64,000 bases of DNA from Geobacillus thermocatenulatus. GTDB taxonomy: Bacteria; Bacillota; Bacilli; Bacillales; Anoxybacillaceae. The notes beneath the pieces are model-generated. The model made no database searches and was not told the DNA's origin. It was given only the letters and a program-made list of their open reading frames with translations. Where the stretch lies: positions 311,164-375,163 of the forward strand of contig NZ_NEWK01000002.1 of NCBI RefSeq assembly GCF_002217655.1. The letters run 5' to 3'. Of this stretch, positions 25,234-34,244 are shown one piece after another; the stretch's first letter is position 1; each line of letters opens with the position of its first letter. The translations under genes were made by a program, and so were the position numbers.

Positions 25234-25656
25234 CTAGCCTTGGCGCTCGCTTTTTCGAATAATGGCGATCGTGCAGCGGGAGATGCAGACGAGCTCCCCT
25301 TGTTCGTCCGTAATGCGCACATCCCACACCATCGTCGTCCGGCCGCGGTGCAACACCGTCCCTGTCGCCGTCACCGTCCCGCGGCGAACGGCGCGAACGT
25401 GATTGGCATTGATTTCCAATCCAACGACGTTTTCCGTGTTGGGGTCCACAAGCGCGTACGCGCCGATGCTGGCGACCGTCTCCGCTAAGGCGACTGAGGC
25501 GCCGCCATGCAGCAGCCCAGCCGGCTGGTGCGTGCGCCAGTCGACCGGCATCGTCGCGACGACGCGGCCTTCGCCAATCTCAACCATTTCGATGCCGAGC
25601 GTATCGATCAACGTATGTTTCGACATTTCCTTCACAACGGCCAAATCGATCATCAT
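25234..25656 (-). CDS. Hotdog-fold thioesterase (PaaI/MenI type)
   Basis: A 140-aa acyl-CoA thioesterase with the PaaI signature PAGLLHGGASVALAETVASIGA and a conserved GLEINANHVRAVRRGTVTATGTVLHRGRTTMVWDVRI. The closest characterised type in B. subtilis is the 1,4-dihydroxy-2-naphthoyl-CoA thioesterase, but no men genes are nearby. Its ATG overlaps the yneQ stop (ATGA), so it is translationally coupled to that gene. Confidence 0.85.
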   Translation of the reverse strand: MMIDLAVVKEMSKHTLIDTLGIEMVEIGEGRVVATMPVDWRTHQPAGLLHGGASVALAETVASIGAYALVDPNTENVVGLEINANHVRAVRRGTVTATGTVLHRGRTTMVWDVRITDEQGELVCISRCTIAIIRKSERQG

Positions 25657-25967
25657 TCCTTCTTCCCCCGTTTCGTGAATCGTTCCAGTTCAAACAGCCG
25701 TCCTTCCTGCTGCAAAATGCGCGTTTGCGTCTCACCGAGCAAATCGAAATGCGGAAACTCACCGCGCCGGTCGATCCACTCTTCCCTCAGCCCGTACTTC
25801 CGCCCCCAAGCGGCAAGTTTTTCGACATCGGCGCAGCCGACTTTCGTCACTGTCGTGCAATGCGGAAACCGTTCGTCATACCAATAGTGGGTCAAAAAGG
25901 CGATTTCACCGCGCTTCACTTTCTCTTTCCATGCTGCGAGCTCATGTCGGCGGATGCCAAACGCCAT
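25653..25967 (-). CDS. yneQ: YneQ family protein
   Basis: A 104-aa basic protein matching B. subtilis YneQ: MAFGIRRHELAAWKEKVKRGEIAFLTHYWYDERFPHCTTVTKVGCADVEKLAAWG. It lies between yneP (14 bp upstream) and the thioesterase (4-bp overlap), so these three form an operon. No catalytic motif is recognised. Confidence 0.82.
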   Translation of the reverse strand: MAFGIRRHELAAWKEKVKRGEIAFLTHYWYDERFPHCTTVTKVGCADVEKLAAWGRKYGLREEWIDRRGEFPHFDLLGETQTRILQQEGRLFELERFTKRGKKE

Positions 25968-25981
25968 CGCACCGCTCCCCT

Positions 25982-26398
25982 TTACCGCTTCGCCCGCTCA
26001 TATGCTTCATGCCAGTCAGGAAAATATTTGCGGATCACGATCGGCCGAAACGTATCGCGCTTGACGCAAACGTGCTGCGACTTTCCGGTCACCGCCACCT
26101 CGCCGTCCGGGGCGAGAATCTCGTAGCCGTATGTCACACGGATGCCGTCATAGGCGTCAATCCATGTGCGGACAGTCGCCGTTTCCCCATAACGAAGCGG
26201 CTTTTTGTACGACACTTGCAAATCGACAACAGGCGAAATGATGCCTTCTTTCTCCATGTCGGCATAATGAAAGCCAAGCTGTTTGATCAATTCCGTACGC
26301 CCGACTTCCATCCAAACTAAATAGTTCGCGTGGTAGACGACGCCCATTTGGTCTGTTTCCGCATAACGCACTTCAATTTGTTTTTCTGCCACTTTCAC
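25982..26398 (-). CDS. yneP: Acyl-CoA thioesterase YneP (YbgC/FadM type)
   Basis: A 138-aa hotdog enzyme with the YbgC active-site motif RYAETDQMGVVYHANYLVWMEVGR, in which the Asp is catalytic. Such enzymes hydrolyse short or branched acyl-CoAs. Translation starts at GTG, supported by GGAGGGAGAACGAAC. It is the first gene of the yneP-yneQ-thioesterase operon. Confidence 0.9.
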   Translation of the reverse strand: MKVAEKQIEVRYAETDQMGVVYHANYLVWMEVGRTELIKQLGFHYADMEKEGIISPVVDLQVSYKKPLRYGETATVRTWIDAYDGIRVTYGYEILAPDGEVAVTGKSQHVCVKRDTFRPIVIRKYFPDWHEAYERAKR

Positions 26399-26480
26399 GT
26401 TCGTTCTCCCTCCATTTTTTACCGGGCCTCCTCTTCTATGTTACCATTCGCCCGTCGGCTCGCTCAAGCGGTAGACAAAA

Positions 26481-26517
26481 AAACGAAGCCGCCCCCCGCA
26501 TGAGGGCTGCTTCGTTT
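26481..26517 (-). terminator. tlp terminator
   Basis: AAACGAAGC pairs with GCTTCGTTT, enclosing a second small CCC/GGG stem, and runs into TTTTTT on the minus strand. The stem includes the tlp stop codon region. Confidence 0.75.
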
Positions 26518-26743
26518 ACTGGTAGCCGTGTTCCCGTGCAGCGGCTTCGTCTCGGATTTCCGCGCGCATCGCAGCGATCGCTTCTTCGCGGCGGCGGTTT
26601 TTCGCACGGATCTTCTCCTGCTCCTCCGGCGACGCAAACTGCATCGTTTCTTCGGCTTTTTCGATATTCTCAATGGTATTTTGCACCATTTCTTGCAGCT
26701 TCTCCACATTATCGCTGCGGTCATCCGGTTTCGGACGCGGCAT
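26516..26743 (-). CDS. tlp: Small acid-soluble spore protein Tlp
   Basis: A 75-aa helical protein, MPRPKPDDRSDNVEKLQEMVQNTIENIEKAEETMQF..., the Tlp family made in the forespore. It lies 30 bp downstream of sspN in the same direction, as in the B. subtilis sspN-tlp operon. Confidence 0.92.
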   Translation of the reverse strand: MPRPKPDDRSDNVEKLQEMVQNTIENIEKAEETMQFASPEEQEKIRAKNRRREEAIAAMRAEIRDEAAAREHGYQ

Positions 26744-26773
26744 ACAGGCTTCCTCCTTTACAAGAGTTTCCGG

Positions 26774-26917
26774 CTATTCACCTTTCGTTTGGATGACTTG
26801 GGCGTGCTGGCCGGATTGGTCTTGCATTTGTTTGCCCTTGTTTCCTCCTGCGGCGCGAGGCTGTGTGCCGATATGGTTCGGCACGAAATGTTTGCGGCTT
26901 CCTTTCGGATTGCTCAT
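26774..26917 (-). CDS. sspN: Small acid-soluble spore protein N
   Basis: A 47-aa protein, [20 protein letters not shown]...[23 protein letters not shown], a clear SspN. GGCGAGGAGGCGAAGACA precedes the ATG. It is co-directional with tlp. The family is expressed only in the forespore and is presumably sigma-G dependent; I did not identify the promoter. Confidence 0.92.
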   Translation of the reverse strand: MSNPKGSRKHFVPNHIGTQPRAAGGNKGKQMQDQSGQHAQVIQTKGE

Positions 26918-26972
26918 TGTCTTCGCCTCCTCGCCATCTAGTCTGTCCGCCCGAAGAACCGCTATGCATGGG

Positions 26973-27104
26973 TCATTCTGCTTTTTTGAGCATCCGCTCT
27001 TCCAGTTTTTTCTCGATTTTTTCGAGCGCTTCCCGATCGTTCAACAATTGCCGTTTGTTCTCGCTGATCAGTTCTTGGAGAGTCATTTTGCGGGATCGTC
27101 TCAT
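26973..27104 (-). CDS. Fur-regulated basic protein (FbpB-like, 43 aa)
   Basis: [20 protein letters not shown]...[19 protein letters not shown] matches the short FbpB-type proteins that help the iron-sparing response in Bacillus. AGGGGAGGTTGAAGCG is the ribosome-binding site. I looked for a Fur box in the 120 bp upstream and found none that fits well, so iron control is only inferred from family. Confidence 0.7.
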   Translation of the reverse strand: MRRSRKMTLQELISENKRQLLNDREALEKIEKKLEERMLKKAE

Positions 27105-27225
27105 CGCTTCAACCTCCCCTCACTTTTATTGTAATCTTATTCATGCCCAAAAAAGATAAAAATTATGACAACTTTTTGAAAAATAATGAACCACGAAGAA
27201 AGCGCCTTTCGCTGCAGCCATCTGC

Positions 27226-27771
27226 TCAACGAAAAAGCGCTGTTTCCTGCTCGAGCCGCTTCGCCGTCACCGGGCCGACAATTTTTCGCCGAATGACGCC
27301 GTTTGGATCAATAATATACGTCGTTGGAATCGTTTGGATTCGATATTGACGAAGCGCTTCGCCGCGCACATCCAAGGAGATCGGCAGCGCCAATTTCCTG
27401 CTTTTCGCAAATCGCTCCGCGTTATCGAGCGTATCTTGGGTGGTCAAATGGACAGTCAACACCGCGACTTCATGGCCATGTTGCTTGTAAAACTTCTCAA
27501 GCTCCGGCATTTCCTTTTTGCACGGCGGGCACCACGACGTCCAAAAGTTGAGGACGACCGCTTTGCCGCGAAAATCCGAAAGCTGGATGGTGTCACCACC
27601 CAAAGCCGGCAACTCCAAATTGGGGGCCACACGCCCGATTTCGGCTCCGGCTTCCCCCGCACTGCTCGGTTTCTCTCGCTCAGTCTCACTCCATTGTTCT
27701 GCCGCCGTCGCATTCCAAAGACCGTAGCCGGCGACAGCCAAGAACAAAAGAACAACGAGCCACTTCCGCAT
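27226..27771 (-). CDS. yneN: Thiol-disulfide oxidoreductase YneN (TlpA/ResA type)
   Basis: A 181-aa protein anchored or exported by an N-terminal hydrophobic segment (MRKWLVVLLFLAVAGYGLW) with a thioredoxin-fold domain carrying FWTSWCPPCKKEMPELEKF. Redox site WCPPC and the cis-Pro loop IPTTYIIDP are present. It acts outside the membrane, possibly in cytochrome or spore-coat thiol chemistry. Its position beside sspN-tlp-yneP-yneQ reproduces the B. subtilis yneN context. Confidence 0.88.
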   Translation of the reverse strand: MRKWLVVLLFLAVAGYGLWNATAAEQWSETEREKPSSAGEAGAEIGRVAPNLELPALGGDTIQLSDFRGKAVVLNFWTSWCPPCKKEMPELEKFYKQHGHEVAVLTVHLTTQDTLDNAERFAKSRKLALPISLDVRGEALRQYRIQTIPTTYIIDPNGVIRRKIVGPVTAKRLEQETALFR

Positions 27772-27846
27772 ATTGTCCCCTCCCCGCCGCTCTGTCCACG
27801 ATTATAGCACATACGTTTGCTATTTGCCAACCATCGCGCTTGAAAT

Positions 27847-27868
27847 AAAAAACGAGGGGCACGCCCTC
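27847..27868 (-). terminator. Terminator of the gamma-type SASP gene
   Basis: On the minus strand GAGGG and CCCCTC form a short hairpin directly after the stop codon at 27870, followed by GTTTTTTATTTC. Confidence 0.75.
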
Positions 27869-27869
27869 A

Positions 27870-28019
27870 TCATCGGATGTTTTGATGATCGTTTTTCATT
27901 TTCTCCGCTTCGACTTCTGCGTACGAAGCGAATTCGCTCCTCCATTCGTTAAAACCGTTTTTCTTCTTCGCGTTGTTGTTTCGTTGGGCATTGGCATTGC
28001 CCAATTTTGTACGGCCCAT
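27870..28019 (-). CDS. Probable gamma-type small acid-soluble spore protein (49 aa)
   Basis: MGRTKLGNANAQRNNNAKKK...FNEWRSEFASYAEVEAEKMKNDHQ. SEFAS resembles the TEFASE site cut by the germination protease in gamma-type SASPs, and Asn/Gln/Lys richness fits. It is much shorter than SspE and has one cut-like site only, so another small spore protein is possible. GAGGAGGAGACGC precedes the ATG. Confidence 0.55.
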   Translation of the reverse strand: MGRTKLGNANAQRNNNAKKKNGFNEWRSEFASYAEVEAEKMKNDHQNIR

Positions 28020-28268
28020 GCGTCTCCTCCTCTGCTTCCGTCGGTTCACCTATAGTATCCGCGGGCGGCCAAACAACTATGCATACAGCGGCTTCAACCG
28101 GCGGCCGAAACAATGGAAGAAAAGCAAAACAAACACTAGGTGAAAATCGTTGAAAATCAACAACGCTTCGACCTCATGCGGACCGAAAAAAGAAAACGAA
28201 AAGGAAACAATGGTTCCATCCGACAACACCGAGGCGTCGAATGATGTTTCAGCCCGAATCGGAGAAAA

Positions 28269-29117
28269 CTAAGCATCGGATGACGGGTCACCCGTTTCAA
28301 TCGGGTGGTCCGGATAGGAAATCCAGTCGCTGAAACTGCCGACGTACAGCCGAACGTTGTGATAACCAGCTTCGTGGAGCGCCAACACGTTCGGGCAGGC
28401 GGTGACGCCGGAACCACAGTAAACGATCAACGGCTGCCCACGGTCAAAATCGGCAAACCGAGCCGCCTGCTCGACAGCGCTTTTCCAGTAGCCGCCTTCC
28501 GTCATTCCGTCTTTCCAAAACCGGTGCACCGCTCCTGGGATGCGGCCGGCTCGGCGGTCGATCGGTTCTTCCAGGCCGGCATATCGCTTCCATTCACGCG
28601 AATCAATGAGCACAGCCGAGCGATCGCGGACGACGGCGCGCACATCTTCAACCGTCGCCAGCCATGACCGATCCGGACGCGGCCGAAACGGGCGGGACGC
28701 CACAGCAGGGACGACGTTCGTCACCGGATGCCCTTTCTTCTTCCATTCACGATAATTGCCGTCCAATACGTATGCGTGGGCATGGCCGAAATAGCGAAGC
28801 AGCCACCAGCAACGCGCCGCCATCGCCCCGTCTTGGTCGTCGTAAGCGACAACGGTCACCGTTTCATCGATGCCGACCCGGCCAAACACGTCCGCCGCTT
28901 GCTCGGCCGACGGAAGCGGGTGGCGGCCGCCGTGCTCTCCGACTGGGCCCGACAAGTCGCGTTCCAAGTCCATATATACGGCACCGGGAATATGATCTTC
29001 CTGGTAAACGGCCGCTCCTTTCGCAGGATCGCCAAGCCAAAACCGACAATCAAGAATGCGCGTGTTTTCGTCGTGCAAATAGCGAAGGAGCCATTCATGG
29101 GAAACAAGCGACGCCAT
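28269..29117 (-). CDS. Sulfurtransferase (thiosulfate/3-mercaptopyruvate type)
   Basis: A 282-aa protein made of two rhodanese domains. The N-terminal one (ILDCRFWL...VVAYDDQDGAMAARCWWLLRYFGH) has lost the catalytic cysteine loop; the C-terminal one carries IVYCGSGVTACPNVLALHEAG, with Cys-Gly-Ser-Gly-Val-Thr as in 3-mercaptopyruvate sulfurtransferases. AAGGGGGAGG precedes the ATG at 29117. The 250-bp stretch upstream to the SASP gene (28020-28268, on its other side) contains no ORF I can support. Confidence 0.88.
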   Translation of the reverse strand: MASLVSHEWLLRYLHDENTRILDCRFWLGDPAKGAAVYQEDHIPGAVYMDLERDLSGPVGEHGGRHPLPSAEQAADVFGRVGIDETVTVVAYDDQDGAMAARCWWLLRYFGHAHAYVLDGNYREWKKKGHPVTNVVPAVASRPFRPRPDRSWLATVEDVRAVVRDRSAVLIDSREWKRYAGLEEPIDRRAGRIPGAVHRFWKDGMTEGGYWKSAVEQAARFADFDRGQPLIVYCGSGVTACPNVLALHEAGYHNVRLYVGSFSDWISYPDHPIETGDPSSDA

Positions 29118-29237
29118 ATGTCCTCCCCCTTTTTGTTTTTGCTGACGCCAAACGTTGTTTCTTGATCGGAACGGAAAGCAGCCAATCATCAACAGGACGC
29201 CGGCGGCGCCGACACGCTCAGCCAGCGCTCGCCATCG

Positions 29238-29513
29238 TCACGACCGCTCTTTCCCTTCAAGCCGGCTCACGTACTCGCACACCATCTCCGGCGTCACGCA
29301 CCGGCGCGCCGGCACGAGGCCGCTTTTGGCCAGTTCGTTCATCCGCTTCGTCACTTCATTGATCCCATCAACCGTAAACGACTCGCCGCGGCGGCACCGC
29401 TCGACCGCTTCGTCGATGAGCCGCTCGCGCTCGGCGTCGAGCATCGCAAATTGCTTCAAGATGGTATGCTGTTTTTGCACATGGGCCGTGATCGCGTGAT
29501 GCACTTCGCTCAA
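29238..29513 (-). CDS. ypbS: DUF2533 protein YpbS (TTG start)
   Basis: A 91-aa helical protein, SEVHHAITAHVQKQHTILKQFAMLDAERERLIDEAVERC...VTPEMVCEYVSRLEGKERS, matching YpbS. Translation from TTG at 29513 overlaps the TGA of the preceding gene as TTGA, with GGAAAGGACGAGG upstream. It is the last gene of the bpsA-bpsB-dynA operon, as in B. subtilis. Function unknown. Confidence 0.8.
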   Translation of the reverse strand: MSEVHHAITAHVQKQHTILKQFAMLDAERERLIDEAVERCRRGESFTVDGINEVTKRMNELAKSGLVPARRCVTPEMVCEYVSRLEGKERS

Positions 29514-29698
29514 TGGTCCTCGTCCTTTCCTGCTTCTTTTTCCATCAAACGCCGGACGTTCGGTTTCGGCGTCCAACAGTTGAACCGATAGTTCGGTTTC
29601 GTCGCATAGCCGAGCCGGCGGCAATACGTGTACAGCCCGTCAGCTCGCTTTTCTATACGGTAGTGGATGCATGTAGCGCAAGCGTGAAACCGGTTCAT
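29510..29698 (-). CDS. Small cysteine-rich protein (62 aa)
   Basis: MNRFHACATCIHYRIEKRADGLYTYCRRLGYATKPNYRFNCW... has CxxC followed by two later cysteines, a possible zinc ribbon. Its ATG overlaps the dynA stop (TGATG) and its stop overlaps the ypbS start (TTGA), so all three are translationally coupled. No function recognised. Confidence 0.65.
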   Translation of the reverse strand: MNRFHACATCIHYRIEKRADGLYTYCRRLGYATKPNYRFNCWTPKPNVRRLMEKEAGKDEDH

Positions 29699-32600
29699 CA
29701 ACGCGCCTCCCCGCCGCGGCCCGAAAGAAGGCCGCGAAGCGCCGCTTCGATGCGGGCGAGCGCCTCATGATCCGCCGTTGCGGAGAGCACGGCAAGCAAG
29801 CCCTCCATATAGCTGTCGACTTGTTCCGCGAGAGCGGCCGAAAGTGCGGCGACGGCAGCCTTGTATTGTTCTGCGTACGTCGCCACAAGCCGCTCTTTTT
29901 GCTCAGCCAAATAGGCGTCGATCGGCTCGACAAGCGCCGCCTCAATTTCCTCTTTCATCCGCCGCTTTTCGTCGCGCTCAAAAAACGATTTGGCGTTTTT
30001 ATACAGCGAAAGCGCCTTGGTAAACCGCACCCGGTCTACATCCCCAAGGGCGTTGGCAAACTCCGGCGCCGAAAAGGCAAACGGCTCAGGCGGCGTGAGC
30101 GCGAGCGCATCATCGAAACGACGAAGCTCATGGAATAGGCGCGAGAACTGCTCGGCCAGCTGCTTGTGCAAAAACGACTCAACACGCAAGCTCGTCGCCC
30201 GCAACTCTTGAGCCAAATCAAAGCCAACCGATGCGAGCAACTCGTCGAGGCAACGCTCAAGCGCCCGACGCGCCGGACCTTGGTCGTCGCGGAGCACCGC
30301 CGGGTTGAACGCCTCCTTAAACACATCGTTGAGGCGGAAAAAGACGCGCTGCTTGACGTAATAGAGCAATTCGTCGACTTCCTGGCGAAGCGCCTGCCGG
30401 CCGTAGGCATCATCAATGCCAGCAAGCACGGCGTGCATCTTCGTTTTCACCGCCTCAAGCGCCTGCCGTTTCTCCGCTTTTTCCGTTTCGCTTTGCCCGG
30501 CGGCGCGCGCGAATTCCTCTGCCGTCCGCCGCGCCCGCTCAAGCTCGGCATATGCACTCTCGACGGCGACTTCCGCCAGTTCTTCCGTTAAGAAGCGGAA
30601 GAAGTCGGTTTCAAAGGCAGACAAGCCGGAGTCCGCCAAGACGCCGCGCGGACCGGGCTCGGCCCCCGTTTTTTCCGCCAGCGCCAAGCGGCTTGAGAGC
30701 GCATAAAGGCGCGGAAAGCGGATGCCAAAGCGCCCCAGCTCGCCGTTCATATAGGAAATGACGGCCTCAAGCTCCTCTTTCGACTGGGCCAAATCAGCCG
30801 CATTGATGACGAAAAACATTTTATCAAGCGCAAACGTGTCTTTCACGCGCCCAAGCTGAAGCAAAAACTCGCGGTCTGCTTTCGAGAACGCATGGTTATA
30901 ATACGTCACAAACAACAACGCATCAGCATGCTTCATGTAATGAAACGCCACTCCCGTATGGCGGGCGTTAAGTGAATCCACTCCCGGGGTATCCACAAGC
31001 GTCACCCCTTGGCGGGTGAGCGGACAGTCGGCGTACAACACGACCTCATCTAAGAAGCATGACACCGCTTCGTCAGCGACATACGTCTCGAGTTCTTCCC
31101 AACCGATGGAAACCACTGCCCCGAATCGGTCGTTCATCCGCTCATAGCCGGCCGCGGCAGCTGCCAAAAAAGCCACATGCGGCTTTTGCGCCGGATGTTC
31201 GGCCCCGGATTCGGCAAGGCGGGCGCAAAGGCGGAGCGCCTCATCCCACGTATTTGCCTCATGGCCGCACTGCCGAAGCGACGATTGCACATCCGCCCAA
31301 ATTTGTGGTTCGCTTTTCACTTTCACGACCGCCGTGCCGTGCGGATGCTTGTGATCAGGCGGGGCGATTTTGCTGATGGCGGCGGTTGTCGGGTTGGGCG
31401 ACGATGGCAGAAGCGGGGCGCCGAGCAAGGCGTTTGCCAGCGACGATTTGCCGGCGCTGAAGGCGCCAAACAAAGCGACGGTAAACGATCGCTCGCGAAG
31501 CCGACGCGCCTTGTCGCGCAACGGTCCAGCGAAGCGGCCAAGCATTTCGGACCGTTCAAGCCAAGCCGCCGCCGCCTCAAGCCGCTCGGCCGCCTCTTCG
31601 CTCCGCTGTTTTCCGCCGCTTGAAAGCGCCCGAGCTTCGTCCGCTCTTTCGCTCACTCCGAGGCCGGCCGCTTCCTGACCGAGCGCTTGCTCTTTGACGG
31701 AAAGACGGCTTGTTTCCGCTGGCTTGGATGCTGCTTGCGGTTTTGCCGCCTCGGCATGACGCGCTTTCCGGAAGACCGGCGGCGCCGTCAACGCGGCGAG
31801 ACGGTTTTCATCAAGTGATGCAGACTCGCATGGAGCAGCGATCAGCTGCTCGAACGCACGCCGGCGCTCGTCCCGCTCGGCTCTGAGGCGGGCGAGGCGG
31901 GCGGCGAGCTCCACTTTTTCGCGCGCCGCCGAAAGCTGTCCGTTCAATGTTTCTGTTTGGGCGGCCGCCCGTTTGGCGATTTGTTCCTTCAGTTCGGCAA
32001 ACAAGGCGAGCGCCGAGTCGCGGTAGCATTTTTTCAGCGCCGCCGCCACCTCATCCGTATAATTTAATAGCGCGGCGCCGCTTGATTCCGCCCCTTGTTT
32101 GACGAGGCCGGCAAGCATCGTCTCATCCCACTCCGCCGTCCATTGCTGGCACTCGCTGAGCCAAGCGTCATCAGCATGCCATTCTTTTCCAAACTGAACA
32201 AGGAGCTGGCGGACGTGCCATTCAATTTGCGCCGCCGCTTGCGCTTTGACGCTTTCATAAAACGCCTCAAGCCGCCGCTTGCGCTCTTGCTCCGTTTTTG
32301 TCTTCGCGAACAACAAGCCCACTTTGAAATTCGGTTGCATCGCCTGCAAGTACGCCTCAGCCCGCTCCCTCGTCTCAAACGGCATCACGTACGCGTTTTG
32401 CAGCACGCGCTCAAGCTCCGAACGGAACGCCTCCTCCGCCCGCGACGGCGCTGTTTGCCAATCGGCAAGCTCCGCCTCAAGGCGATCGAGCTCCGCGATG
32501 GCAGCCGCCTCGTCATCGGCGCCGCCAAGCGCCTCGAGGCGCGCCTCAATCTTTTGCTCAAGCGGCTCGTGCCGTGCGCGGAGATGCTCAAGATGGCCGT

Positions 32601-33447
32601 CGGCGATCCGTTTTAACGCCGATTCGGCGCCGCGGACGAGCCATTCCTCCTTGTCGGCAAACAACCGGCGCAAACAAGCAACAAGCTCATGCCATTCGTT
32701 GTGCGGATGTGACGGGTCTTTCAGCGACAAGAAAAACAAACGGGCCGCCTCAACCCCCCAACGCCGGAACGCCTCGGCGGCCGAGGTGCGAAATTCAGCG
32801 AACGGCAGCTCGTCGTCGCGATGTTTATCGATTTGGTTGATGATCAAATAAACGGTCTTTCCTTCATCTGTTAATTGTTTTGTAAATTGGAAATTTAATT
32901 CCGCCTGCACATGGTTATAATCCATGACGTAAAAGACGACATCCGCCAAATGAAGCGCTGACTCCGTCGCCAGCCGGTGGGCGTCATCGGTCGAATCGAT
33001 GCCCGGCGTATCGAGGATCGCGACCCCCGGCGGGATGGCGTCCGTCGTTCGGCTGATTTCAATCCATTCGATCGTCTCCCCGTCCCGGCATTGGGCGCGA
33101 ATCAAGTCCGGGTCGTACGGCGGTTCATACTCGACCGGCTCATCGTGATGGAAAAAGACGCGCACATAGTCTGGGCCGGCTTTCACTTTAACGAGGTTGG
33201 CGCTCGTCGGAATCGGGCTCGACGGCAAAAGCGGCTCGCCGAGCAGCGCGTTGATCAAACTTGACTTTCCAGCGGAAAAATGGCCGCAAAACGCGACAAC
33301 AAGCTCGCCGGACGCTGCCTTTTCGATCAACTGCTTCACTTTGTCCGCATGCTCCTGGTCATCCGCGGACTGAAGTTGTTCGTGCATGTCGATCATTTTC
33401 GAAAGCCACAGCCGCAATGACGGCCGCTCAATCGCAATATGCCCCAT
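29698..33447 (-). CDS. dynA: Dynamin-like GTPase DynA (fused two-GTPase type)
   Basis: A 1249-aa protein with two dynamin modules in one chain. The first P-loop is GHFSAGKSSL at residues 55-64 with switch DTPGIDSTDD; the second is GAFSAGKSSL near residue 660 with DTPGVDSLNARH. Long helical stalks follow each. In B. subtilis DynA tethers and fuses membranes, repairs membrane damage and protects from phage. AAAGGGG precedes the ATG at 33447 and the longer ORF is rejected. It sits directly after bpsB and is translationally coupled to two small downstream genes. Confidence 0.93.
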   Translation of the reverse strand: MGHIAIERPSLRLWLSKMIDMHEQLQSADDQEHADKVKQLIEKAASGELVVAFCGHFSAGKSSLINALLGEPLLPSSPIPTSANLVKVKAGPDYVRVFFHHDEPVEYEPPYDPDLIRAQCRDGETIEWIEISRTTDAIPPGVAILDTPGIDSTDDAHRLATESALHLADVVFYVMDYNHVQAELNFQFTKQLTDEGKTVYLIINQIDKHRDDELPFAEFRTSAAEAFRRWGVEAARLFFLSLKDPSHPHNEWHELVACLRRLFADKEEWLVRGAESALKRIADGHLEHLRARHEPLEQKIEARLEALGGADDEAAAIAELDRLEAELADWQTAPSRAEEAFRSELERVLQNAYVMPFETRERAEAYLQAMQPNFKVGLLFAKTKTEQERKRRLEAFYESVKAQAAAQIEWHVRQLLVQFGKEWHADDAWLSECQQWTAEWDETMLAGLVKQGAESSGAALLNYTDEVAAALKKCYRDSALALFAELKEQIAKRAAAQTETLNGQLSAAREKVELAARLARLRAERDERRRAFEQLIAAPCESASLDENRLAALTAPPVFRKARHAEAAKPQAASKPAETSRLSVKEQALGQEAAGLGVSERADEARALSSGGKQRSEEAAERLEAAAAWLERSEMLGRFAGPLRDKARRLRERSFTVALFGAFSAGKSSLANALLGAPLLPSSPNPTTAAISKIAPPDHKHPHGTAVVKVKSEPQIWADVQSSLRQCGHEANTWDEALRLCARLAESGAEHPAQKPHVAFLAAAAAGYERMNDRFGAVVSIGWEELETYVADEAVSCFLDEVVLYADCPLTRQGVTLVDTPGVDSLNARHTGVAFHYMKHADALLFVTYYNHAFSKADREFLLQLGRVKDTFALDKMFFVINAADLAQSKEELEAVISYMNGELGRFGIRFPRLYALSSRLALAEKTGAEPGPRGVLADSGLSAFETDFFRFLTEELAEVAVESAYAELERARRTAEEFARAAGQSETEKAEKRQALEAVKTKMHAVLAGIDDAYGRQALRQEVDELLYYVKQRVFFRLNDVFKEAFNPAVLRDDQGPARRALERCLDELLASVGFDLAQELRATSLRVESFLHKQLAEQFSRLFHELRRFDDALALTPPEPFAFSAPEFANALGDVDRVRFTKALSLYKNAKSFFERDEKRRMKEEIEAALVEPIDAYLAEQKERLVATYAEQYKAAVAALSAALAEQVDSYMEGLLAVLSATADHEALARIEAALRGLLSGRGGEAR

Positions 33448-33624
33448 GGCCAAAACCCCTTTGTTTCCGTCAATGTCATTTACATTCATTTTACTGCATT
33501 TCGCCCCGTTTCCCAATAAAAAAATGAAAAATCCCGCCGTAACCCGACAGGATGACATAGAGAAAGAGGCAACGCCCTGCCGCCGCCCGCAGGCGAACGG
33601 CGAACAGATGCCATCATAGACGGC

Positions 33625-34242
33625 TCAAGGGCTGTTTTTCATTTGTCCGCTGCTTTCAGCTTGCCGCATCTTGCGGATGGCAGCCTCCCCCCTTAACCGG
33701 GGCAAAAAACGCGGCCGCTCCCGAAACGCCTCCCGGTAGTCGGTGAGCGCCGCCAGCGCTCTTTCCTCAACCGCGATGCGAATCGACAGCAAAAATGCGT
33801 TCAAAAGCGAAAAGACAAGCGCGGTGATCGGCGCTTGAAACAAAAGCGGCAACAGCGCGATCTCTAAGGCGACAACCACATAGTTCGGGTGGCGAAGCCA
33901 TCGGTACGGCCCTTTTTTCACTACTTGGCCGTTTGGCACGATCAAAATTTTCGTATTCCAAAAGCGACCGAGCGACAAAATGGTCCATACGCGCAGCCCT
34001 TGCACGGCAAGAAAAAGTGGAAACAAAAGCGGCCAGCGGCGCGACGGACGCGCGCCTTTTCGAAGCGTCTCAACAGCCAATGACAAAAAGAAACCGACAT
34101 GCATCAATACGATCAACGGGTAATGGCGAGCGCCGAACTCCCTCGCCCCGAGCGCTTTCACATACTGTTCGTTTCGTTTTGCAAGCTGAAGCTCAAACAA
34201 ACGCATCGCGATCACCGCGAAAAACACAAAGGCAAATCGCAT
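33625..34242 (-). CDS. bpsB: Alkylpyrone O-methyltransferase BpsB (YpbQ)
   Basis: A 205-aa integral membrane protein of the isoprenylcysteine carboxyl methyltransferase family: about five hydrophobic segments and the C-terminal SAM-binding motif GPYRWLRHPNYVVVALEIALLPLLF with RPRFLPRL. In B. subtilis it methylates alkylpyrones made by BpsA. It starts within the bpsA stop (ATGATGATG after GGGAGGG); I choose the third ATG by spacing, but 34245 is possible. Confidence 0.9.
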   Translation of the reverse strand: MRFAFVFFAVIAMRLFELQLAKRNEQYVKALGAREFGARHYPLIVLMHVGFFLSLAVETLRKGARPSRRWPLLFPLFLAVQGLRVWTILSLGRFWNTKILIVPNGQVVKKGPYRWLRHPNYVVVALEIALLPLLFQAPITALVFSLLNAFLLSIRIAVEERALAALTDYREAFRERPRFLPRLRGEAAIRKMRQAESSGQMKNSP

Positions 34243-34244
34243 CA

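Noticed and set aside
27105-27225. Fur box before the FbpB-like gene
   Set aside because: AT-rich, but no 7-1-7 palindrome.
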